Positions 49,641 to 56,959 of a DNA stretch of 56,959 bases are shown here, piece after piece. Both the position numbers and the translations under genes were made by a program. Source of the DNA: Prorocentrum cordatum (lineage: Eukaryota; Sar; Dinophyceae; Prorocentrales; Prorocentraceae); the NCBI GenBank assembly GCA_963575745.1, contig CAUYUJ010019115.1:608541-665499 (forward strand), in the 5' to 3' direction. The notes below the pieces were generated by a model. It made no database searches, was not told the DNA's origin, and was given only the letters and a program-made list of their open reading frames with translations. Each line of letters begins with the position of its first letter. Within the stretch, counting starts at the first letter, position 1.

Positions 49641-50149
49641 ACTCGATGGCCCCGAAGAGCCCCTTCTGGGCACAAGATGCAGGACAAATCAATACAGCGA
49701 TAGCGAATACACATTAAACCGATGCGTTTCAAGCACCCTCGCCGACTCCGATTTTGGACCCAAGTGCGCCCCAGATTGCCCCAAGCGTTTCCGGACGCTC
49801 CCAAGCTCTCCTGGCCGCTACAATCTCCCCCCAAGCGTTGCCAGGCTCGCAGTCGCCATCAGCAGCAACACCATCCACATCCTCATATTCATCGTCCTCG
49901 TCGCCGCAGGAAACTTGGAGGAACATCTAAATTCAAATCGCGTTGGCGCGTGGATCACAAACGGTCTGAAACATTGGGCTCTCGCTTTGCTGACCCCTTC
50001 ACGCCACTGTTTTGCACAACCAAAAAACATGGAGAAGGCCGATAGATAGAGGGCGGGTCGTTTTCAGAAAGGGGGTTTCTCCTTGGCGCCGTGCGTGCTC
50101 GGCTTCCAACTTGTCCTTGCCTGCGCGAGTGGATGGCGAGTCCTCTCTA
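49641..50149. other. Unassigned sequence
   Basis: Moderate GC. GGTTTCTCCTTGGCGCCGTG near 50090 is weakly like the GAAGCTGTTGCA family. No frame recognised. Confidence 0.35.
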
Positions 50150-50282
50150 AGACAGCGGAGGCGTTGGACAAGGAACCCTTCGAGAAGGAATCTGGGCCTG
50201 GAACCCAGTGGAAATCAAATCGTGGATCGGCCGTGGATATCACAACCACCATCATCAAATAAGATTTTTTCCAGGGTCTGCA
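50150..50282 (+). repeat. Dispersed sequence shared with 15553-15690
   Basis: Order and spacing of GACAAGGAACCC, GAGAAGGAATCTGGG and TTCCAGGGTCTG match the earlier copy, with about 60-65 percent identity by eye. Confidence 0.55.
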
Positions 50283-50819
50283 GCCTCATGGGCACATTCT
50301 TTACCGAACGTGCCCCACAGTGGTGGGGTTTCCCTTTGGTCTCGCGCGCATTCGAACACGAAATCTACCATCTACACCCACGTGACGCTTCCTCGACCTA
50401 TACGACACGGCGTTCAATATTTCCAAATTGGCTCTTGGAGAAATAAAGGGGCTGTAAACTTAGAAGCCAGCAGGCAAGGGAAGGCCAGCTTCCTGTCGAC
50501 GGCTGCCGTGCAGGCGTCCCCGCAGCAGGGCAAGCTGTTTGAAACTGCAGATTGTTCCCGAAGCGTTGTCCTACTCGTTTCCAATACGTGTGCCGCAAGC
50601 CTTTGCGCAGCTCCTGGACAAGGCCTCCCAGGCTCGCCTGCAGCTCCTACTTCCAGCTGGCAAGCTTCCCGGGCATCCTTTCAAGCTTCCTTGCAATAGG
50701 CCCCCACAAGATTTCTGGCGTCTCGGACTCCTCGAGCCAGTCTTAAGACTGCTCTGCTATCTGGCTTGGGACTGCACACGTGCGCAACATCTGACACACG
50801 GATGGGGAGCGGCTCCTCT
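50283..50819. other. Unassigned, weakly coding-like
   Basis: A plus frame around 50552-50700 reads PQAFAQLLDKASQARLQLLL, which is helix-like, but the frame ends are arbitrary and no family is recognised. Confidence 0.3.
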
Positions 50820-51135
50820 TTCGAAACGGGGCTCTCGCGTGAGAGTTCCGCGAAGCATACGTCCACGACTTTGACATCCTGCAGAGCTTAGACGGATGGA
50901 GGGCCTGTTCTTATCAACATGAGGCTATCCCTGGCCCTTCTTGAAGGGCTCTCGCGTGTGAGCTCTGCGGAGCATACGTCCACGATTTGGCATCCTGCAA
51001 CGCCTGGACGGACGCAGGGCATGTTCTTCTCAATCTGAGGCTATCCCTGGGCCTCCTTGAAGGGCTCTCGCCTTGGAGTTCCTCGGAGCATATATCCACG
51101 ACTTGACATCCTGCAACTCTTAGACGGATGGAAAC
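50820..51135 (-). repeat. 116-bp tandem repeat, three copies
   Basis: GGGCTCTCGC begins units near 50830, 50947 and 51063. Each has GAGCATACGTCCACGA or a variant, CATCCTGCA and GACGGATGGA. GGCTCTCGCGTGAG and the GATGGAGGG core link it, in inverted orientation, with the array at 8020-8420. Confidence 0.85.
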
Positions 51136-51679
51136 CAGGCGCTTCTCAAAATGGGGCTACCACAGGCATCCTGCAAGTGGAGGGACGATCCTTTACAGCA
51201 GGCGCCCTCGTCTGACTGGCGGACCGACTGGCTGCTTGCTCGTCATTCGAGGGGAAGCCCGCAGAGAAAAGGCATATTGTATAGTCTTATGAAGAGGGGA
51301 CTTGGGACGGGAGAGTGCACTGCAACATCGGTTGGCGCATCTTGGGCTTACTCTGGTCCCCATCCCACTCCCCCTTCCATCCTCCCTCCTCCTCCTCCTC
51401 CTCCTCCTCCTCCTCTTCCTCCTCCTCCTCCTCCTCCTCTCCGTGCCTCCCTCTCTCCCTCCCTCCCTCCCTCCCGCCTCCCTCCTCCCTCCTCCTCTTT
51501 CACCTTGGATTCCCTCCCTCCCTCCATGACCCACCACCGTGCCGCAGGCACTGGCAGGAGTGTCCTCAGATCCTTTCGACTACTCTGTATCGAGTTTTCT
51601 ACATGCTCTATTTGGGGCCCAGAGGTCACAGGGACGGAGCGCGCCGCATGGCGTCTGGTGTGAGCCGCGTGACCTCTCC
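51136..51679. other. Spacer with CTC tract
   Basis: 51360-51530 is CTC- and CCCT-rich. The rest is unassigned. Confidence 0.6.
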
Positions 51680-52150
51680 CGATGTCACAGAGCGCCAAGA
51701 CGGCCGAAATGGGTCACAGAAGTGCCTCAAGACGTTATACGAGGCTTCCAGGACGGCCCAAGAGGGCCCCACGACGGCCGAAGAGGCCCTCAAGACGCCA
51801 CCGAGGCCCCCGAGAAGTGATCATCACTACTTTGCATAAGATTAAACACGACTTCGGACTCGCGCTTTCGAGCTCCAGGGCCCGAATACGGGCCAAGAGG
51901 TACCGAAACGAGCCCCAAGACTACCCAAAACGCTTCCAATGCGACTCAATCGACACTCAAACGGGCAAATTAGAGGGCCATGAAGTGGGCAGCGACGTGG
52001 CCTTGGGAGCCTTTTCCCGTCAATATTGCCCCCCAGCATGCCCCACAGGGCCCCCCAGAAATGCCAAGAGGCTACAAGAGGCCCCTAAGAGGCTTCCAAA
52101 GGCCTCCAAGAGGCCCCCGAGAGGCATCCCAGGAGACTCCAACAAATATC
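51680..52150 (+). repeat. GGCCCAAGA degenerate repeat, two patches
   Basis: 51695-51815 (GACGGCCCAAGAGGGCCCC) and 52035-52150 (GAGGCCCCTAAGAGG), separated by CGAGCCCCAAGACTACCC-like sequence that is less regular. Confidence 0.65.
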
Positions 52151-53030
52151 ATATCCAATAGGCCTGTGGCCATCAACCCAGCCACGGGGGCCAGATGTGT
52201 CGAAGGCCAGTACACATTGCGGGCGGCCGCGGGCCATCCGTCGCCGATCGCCTCTCTCCTTTCCTCGCTCCCTCCCTCGACCTCCCTCCCTCCCCACCTC
52301 TTTCTCTTCCCCACTCTGCGATGTGTCGGCCGCCCACTGGGCCGGAGAAACCGCGCGTGGGCCTGCCCCGGAGTGGCCGCCCAGCTACCAGGCGGCGACC
52401 TGGCGGGGGCTCGCGCGCGAGCGTGCGGAGAGAGGGGGACGAAGGGGGGGGGGGGGAGGCGGCAGGGGCGGGGGGGTGGGGCGCGCGCGGGAGGGGGGGG
52501 GGATAGGGAGACGGGGGGGAGAGAGGAAGGACTGGATCGGATCAGGTCCTGGTTGTCAGAGGGGGGAGGCTGGGCGGGGCGAGAAGCGATTGAGGAAGGG
52601 AGGCTACGGGCGACGCACTGCCTGGAGCCGCTATCAGCAACATGGGTGGAGAGGGGGGGGGGGGCGGGTGGAGGGGAGCGCGGAAGAAGGCAGAAGGGGG
52701 AGGAAGACAGAAAAGGAGGGCCATACTCATTCCCATCGTTATTCTTCATTATCTATCTCAACGCCTCTCATCCCCCCTGCTCCTCATGAGCATTTGTATC
52801 TGCCGGTCGGTCCGTCAAACGTGCCCCCCAATTTTCTCAATGCAGAGGCTGCGGTTAGAGAGTCGACTAGTGAATTCGCTTGCGCGGCGAATGCCCAGAT
52901 GAGACAATCTTGCCGAGGAGGGGGGGGCAAGGAGGATGGGAAGGAGGAGCAGACCAAGCAGGATGAGAAAGACAAGGGGCAGGATGATGGGATGTAGAAT
53001 AGGCATGGGGATGACGGGGACGTGGGGAGG
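52151..53030. other. Low-complexity region without a gene
   Basis: CCCTCC-rich (52260-52320), then G-rich with runs of up to thirteen G (52430-52530 and 52650-52700). Unique sequence at 52740-52910 has no recognisable frame. Confidence 0.5.
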
Positions 53031-53044
53031 GGTTGGGGGAACGC

Positions 53045-53545
53045 GATGATGATGCTGATGCTGATGACGATTATGATGATGCTGCTGCTGATGTTAATGA
53101 TGGCACTGCTGATGCTGATGATGCTGCTGATGAGGATGCTGATAAGGATGATGATGCTGGTGATGATGCTGACGAAGATGCTGCTTCTGCTGATGATGAG
53201 GATGCTGATGATGCTGCCGATGGTGTTAATAATAACATTGATGCTGCTGCTGATGATGACGATGCTTATGCTGATACCGCTGCTGCTGATGATGCTGATG
53301 ATGCTGCTGCTGATGATGATGATGACGAAGGTGATGCTGCTGCCGATGATGATGCTGATGCTGATGACGATGACGATGCGGACGAGGATGATGCTGCTGA
53401 TGATGATGCTGTTGATGACGAAACTGATGATGCTGATGAAGATGACGATGACGATGCTGATGATGATGCTGTTGATGATGGTGCTGATTACTATTATGAT
53501 GATGATGCTGATCTGATGCTGCTAATGCTGCTGCTGACAATGATG
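53045..53545 (+). repeat. GATGCT/GATGAT array
   Basis: Degenerate hexamer array about 500 bp long. One plus frame reads Asp/Ala-rich for over 150 residues, another Met/Leu-rich, and the minus strand His/Gln-rich. Confidence 0.97.
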
Positions 53546-53694
53546 ATGGTGAGGATGAGAAACGGGGAGGGGTGGAAGCAGCATGGGGAGAGGCACGAGG
53601 GGTTGAGGAGCACGATGAGACGAGGGAAGAGGAGGACAAGGGAACGATTACGATACGAAGTGACTGAGCAAGAAAACGCTAAGAATGAGGAAGC

Positions 53695-53850
53695 CCACGC
53701 CCACTCCCTTCTCTGCCGCCTCGTCTTCGTAGTCCTTCGGCCAAGCCCGAGGCACGGAATACGTCGCGAACTCCATAGCCGAGTCGTCGGCAAAGCCTGC
53801 CCAGAATACCTCGGGCTCCTCGGAGATATGGGGGCAGGATGGGCTAATGA
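53695..53850 (-). CDS. Possible exon fragment, unknown protein
   Basis: The minus frame reads SEEPEVFWAGFADDSAMEFA, TYSVPRAWPKDYEDEAAEKG. The balanced composition differs from the surrounding microsatellites. No start, stop or splice site can be assigned with confidence and no family is recognised. Confidence 0.3.
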
Positions 53851-53874
53851 AGAGGAACGTGACGAATTCAAGCA

Positions 53875-54030
53875 AGGAGAAAGAAAGAGAGAGAGAGAGA
53901 GAGAGCGAGAGGGATAGAGAGAGAGAGAGAGAGGGAGACGGGGGGAGAGAGAGAGAGAGAGAGAGAGATAGAGAGGGATCGAGAGAGAGAGAGAGAGAAC
54001 AGAGGGATAGAGAAAGAGGGAGAGCGAGGG

Positions 54031-54064
<34 letters not shown>

Positions 54065-54065
54065 G
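53875..54065 (+). repeat. GA and TA microsatellites
   Basis: GAGAGA units to about 54025, then TATATA units at 54030-54064. Confidence 0.97.
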
Positions 54066-54312
54066 ACTATTTCGTACGCCGCAGCACGGCAAAGGTAATC
54101 CGCACGGGCGCTCGAATTGGCGGGGGCACGAGGTCAACTAATTGAGAGAGGGAGCGGTAACTACACACATGTGTCTATTTAGAATCATACATATAAATCG
54201 CCATGCATTAATATGTGCAAAGAGATACAATACAGAAACCGTTAGAAAGAGAGAGAGAGAGAGAGACATCATATGAAAGAGAGAGAGAGAGAAACACATC
54301 CACAAAAATTCG
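54066..54312. other. AT-richer spacer with short GA tracts
   Basis: GAGAGA at 54246-54265 and 54278-54292. No gene seen. Confidence 0.5.
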
Positions 54313-54485
54313 CCGGCCCAACGGGCCAGAGGCGTGCTAAGATCTCCGGTAACTGCTCAACAATATTTCTAGTTCGCGCGCGCGGGGCGGGCCCTGGGGG
54401 TCCCCGGACGAAAAGTACCCCGGTAAGGTCCCGGCAAGGTCCCGGCAGACTCCCGGCAAGGTCCCGGCAGACTCCCGGCAGACTC
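54313..54485 (+). repeat. Module headed GCCGGCCCAACGGGCC, copy 2
   Basis: Header GCCGGCCCAACGGGCC, then TTTCTAGTTCGCGCGCGCG, GTCCCCGGACGAAAAG and CCCGGCAAGGTCCCGG units. Same order as 18378-18530. Confidence 0.9.
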
Positions 54486-54724
54486 CCGGCAAGGTCCCTT
54501 TTCGGAGCCCAGGACGGCTCCAAACGGTCCAAGAGAGGCCCGAGAAGCCCTCCAGACGGTCCAAGAGAGCCGGGAGACGCCGAAATATCACTCCCAAACG
54601 CCTGCGATGGCCTCAAGACGGCCCAACAGGCCTTCAAGACGCCCCAAGAGGTCCCTAAGCGGCGCCCCAAGAGGGATCCCACAAGCAAAAATCGTCCCAT
54701 TCCCTTAGGAAAACGTGCATTTTT
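54486..54724 (+). repeat. 370-bp satellite, partial first unit
   Basis: Starts within the unit at TTTTCGGAGCCCAGGA and ends at AAAACGTGCATTTTT, where the satellite-bearing element is inserted. Confidence 0.9.
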
Positions 54725-55207
54725 CCCTACCTAGGCTCTGCCTAGAAGGGTTCTTACTCTCTTAGCTTAAAGGGGCCGGGCAGTGCTACACGCCCCGGGC
54801 GGTTCCCCCGGTCCCCTGGGAGCGGTTCCCCCCAGTCCCCTGGGAGCTTTAGCTTTAGCTTTAGCTTTAGCTTTAGCTTAGCTTTCGCTTAGCTTTAGCT
54901 TAGCTGTAGCTTAGCTTTAGCTTAGCGTTTCGCTTAGCTTTTCGCTTAGCGTTTAGCTTAGCTTTGGCTTAGCTTGAGCTTAGCTGTAGCTTAGCTTTAG
55001 CTTATCTTTAGCTTAGCTTTAGCTTAGTTGTAGCTTAGCTTTAGCTTAGCTGTTGCTCAGCTTTAGCTTAGCTTTAGCTTAGCTTTAGCTTAGCTGTGGC
55101 TTAGCTTTAGCTTAGCTTTAGCTTAGCTTTAGCTTAGCGTTACTGTTGCTACTAATGCTGCTTTCCTAGGGGTTCCAACTCCTAGGTAGGGTCGCACTGG
55201 GATAATT
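54725..55207 (-). mobile_element. Satellite-bearing element with 11-bp inverted repeats
   Basis: CCCTACCTAGG at 54725-54735 and its exact reverse complement CCTAGGTAGGG at 55181-55191. Comparison with the intact joints of the surrounding satellite at about 55589-55597 and 55957-55965 (GCATTTTT joined to AACATATCC) shows that this copy is split exactly there, so about 483 bp were added. The added DNA is the reverse complement of the composite at 5555-6612: a conserved block with CCCTACCTAGG, GCCTAGAAGGGTTCTTAC and GGGCGGTTCCCCC, then the AGCTTA satellite, then AGGAAAGCA and GGAGTTGG in reverse complement. Sixteen bp beyond the right inverted repeat are also absent from the empty sites. No coding region. 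Confidence 0.8.
54846..55138 (-). repeat. TTAGCTTAGCT satellite
   Basis: GCTTTAGCTTA units of 11 bp with simpler GCTTTA units at the start. It is a longer-period version of the pentamer array at 5605-6482, in opposite orientation. Confidence 0.95.
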
Positions 55208-56120
55208 AACATATCCGCCTCTTCGTCTTTCACACCTTTCAAGGCGGTCCAAGAGGCCCCCAAAATCACCCCAACACGGCCCGAGAGACCCTCACGACCG
55301 CTCAAAGACGGCCCAAGAGCGCTCCAAGAAGGCCCAAGAAACCCTCAAGAACTCTTTTTCGGAGCCCAGGAGGGCTCCAAATCAGTCCAAGAAGGGCCCG
55401 AGAAGCCCTCCAGACGGTCCAAGAGAGCCGGGAGACGCCGAAATATCACTCCCAAACGCCTACGATAGCCTCAAGACGGCCCAACAGGCCTTCAAGACGC
55501 CCCAAGAGGTCCCCAAGAGGTCCCTAAGCGGCGTCTCAAGAGGGCTCCCACCAGCAAAAATCGTCCCATTCCCTTCGGAAAACGTGCATTTTTAACATAT
55601 CCGCCTCTTCGTCTTTCACACCTTTCAAGGCGGTCCAAGAGGCCCCCAAGATCACCCCAACACGGCCCGAGAGACCCTCAAGACCGCTCAAAGACGGCCC
55701 AAGAGCGCTCCAAGAAGGCCCAAGAAACCCTCAAGAACTCTTTTTCGGAGCCCAGGAGGGCTCCAAATCGGTCCAAGAGGGGCCCGAGAAGCCCTCCAGA
55801 CGGTCCAAGAGAGACGCCGAAATATCACCCCCAAGCGCCTACGATGGCCTCAAGACGGCCCAACAGGCCTTCAAGACGCCCCAAGAGGTCCCTAAGCGGC
55901 GCCCCAAGAGGGCTCCCACTAGCAAAAATCGTCCCATTCCCCTAGGAAAGCGTGCATTTTTAACATATCCGCCTCTTCGTCTTTCACACCTTTCAAGGCG
56001 GTCCAAGAGGCCCCCAAGATCACCCCAAGACGGCCCGAGAGACCCTCTAGACCGCTCAAAGACGGCCCAAGAGCGCTCGAAGAAGGCCCAAGAAACCCTC
56101 AAGACGGTCCAAGAGGCCCC
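55208..56120 (+). repeat. 370-bp satellite, about 2.5 units
   Basis: Units start with AACATATCCGCCTCTTCG at 55208, 55594 and 55962, giving periods of 386 and 368. Inside each unit are GGCCCAAGA-type sub-repeats, so the long unit grew from the short one. Confidence 0.95.
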
Positions 56121-56460
56121 AAGACGGCCCCATGATTGAGGTCCACAGGGGCAACCTGAACGGAAATTTTGAGCCTCCCGCCCAAACACGCCCCCGAAAT
56201 GCCCCTACAAGCCCCCAAGTAGCCCCACGAAGCCCCCAAGAGAGCCCCAAGAGGCCCCCAACAGGCCGCAAGAAAGCCCCAAGAGGCCCCCAAGAGACCC
56301 CCAGGAAGCTCCCAGGAGGCCCCCAAGAGGCCAGGCAGACCCCCCCAAGAGACCACCAAGAGGGCCCACCCAGAGCCATCCACGAGGCCTCCCAAAGTTC
56401 CCAAGAAGCTCCTACGAAGCTTCCAAGGGCTCCCAAGACCCCCCAAAACCCCGCGATGGC
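56121..56460 (+). repeat. GGCCCAAGA degenerate repeat, CCCC-rich form
   Basis: Units such as GCCCCAAGAGGCCCCCAA, with 18-24 bp spacing. Confidence 0.75.
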
Positions 56461-56574
56461 ACAAGACGGGCCAGCGGCATGAGCGAAGCGATTCAATAAC
56501 CAATGACAATGACCCACTAAACAACGGGATGCTGTGACACGTGTCGATTGCATTGGGAACGCTGCTACAAGCCC
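56461..56574. other. Short unique sequence
   Basis: Nothing recognised. Confidence 0.4.
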
Positions 56575-56959
56575 AACGTGCAAAACATGTGCCGCGCCGT
56601 GCCCGCGTGCCGTGCCGTGCCTAAATTTCCCACAGCGTGCTGTGCCTAGACTCCAGACTGTGGAACATGTGTCGTGCTCTGACGTGCCCGTGCCGCTCCT
56701 TGGTTCCAGAGTGCGCAGAACATGACGTGCCATCACGTGCCTGGGTTCCAACATGCGAAGCATGTGCCGTGCCGTGTCGCGCCCGTGCCCATGTTCTAGA
56801 ATGCGGAACATGTGCCGTGCCCTCGCGCCGCGTGTCATGCCGTGCCTGAGTATTACAATGCACGACATGTGTCGTGCCGTGCCCGCTTGCCGCGTGCCTT
56901 GTCTGAACTCGAGACTGCGGAATGTTGTGCGGTACCGTGCCCGCGTGCCACGCGTTTCT
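56575..56959 (+). repeat. 60-bp repeat with GAACATGTGCCGTGCC
   Basis: ACATGTGYCGTGCC occurs near 56586, 56668, 56760, 56808 and 56867, each followed by a GTGCC-rich segment and a TGGNTTCNANANTGCG-like segment. It continues past the right edge. Confidence 0.8.

Noticed and set aside
53033-53917. Asp/Ala-rich protein of 294 residues as a confident gene.
   Set aside because: More than half is a GATGCT array open in several frames and the rest ends in a GA microsatellite.

Overview
The window looks like intergenic, repeat-saturated nuclear DNA of a dinoflagellate. No species-level marker is visible. The reasons for a dinoflagellate are the high GC content, the near absence of ordinary genes over 57 kb, the many GC-rich minisatellites, and two retroelements whose gag, reverse-transcriptase and recombinase sequences resemble those I know from dinoflagellate genomes. 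A GC-rich genus such as Prorocentrum is possible but unproven.

Layout. 1-8.7 kb: short tandem arrays, a frame-broken minus-strand coding remnant (1.6-3.2 kb), CTC-rich tracts, a large AGCTA satellite inside a flanked composite element (5.6-6.6 kb) and a C-rich polypyrimidine tract (7.6-7.9 kb). 8.7-13.0 kb: a decayed Ty1/copia-type retrotransposon on the plus strand (protease-like, integrase, zinc-knuckle-like linker, reverse transcriptase, RNase H), cut near its end by a 180-bp element with 35-bp terminal inverted repeats. 13-21 kb: mostly low-complexity DNA, a small 141-bp inverted-repeat element, and several dispersed repeat families. 21.9-25.1 kb: a G-rich minisatellite of roughly 90-110 bp containing a 100-N assembly gap. 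26.6-28.7 kb: about twenty copies of a 102-bp repeat. 30.2-31.8 kb: an 81-bp repeat followed by a 9-bp repeat. 32.2-33.5 kb: the best candidate for a non-element protein gene (minus strand, unknown function). 35.5-44.1 kb: a DIRS/Ngaro-type tyrosine-recombinase retrotransposon on the minus strand (gag, RT-RNase H, tyrosine recombinase) bounded by split direct repeats that are about 98-99 percent identical. 44.1-57 kb: composite repeats, microsatellites, an approximately 370-bp satellite, and a second satellite-bearing element with perfect 11-bp terminal inverted repeats inserted into that satellite.

The genes that work together are those of the DIRS-like element. Gag would package the RNA, RT-RNase H would copy it, and the recombinase would insert a circular DNA through the split repeats. 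All three proteins keep their key residues. The other coding traces are remnants or unproven. Several repeat families recur at distant places and in inverted orientation, so much of the window is built from a small set of shuffled modules. Boundaries of degenerate repeats are read by eye and are approximate.
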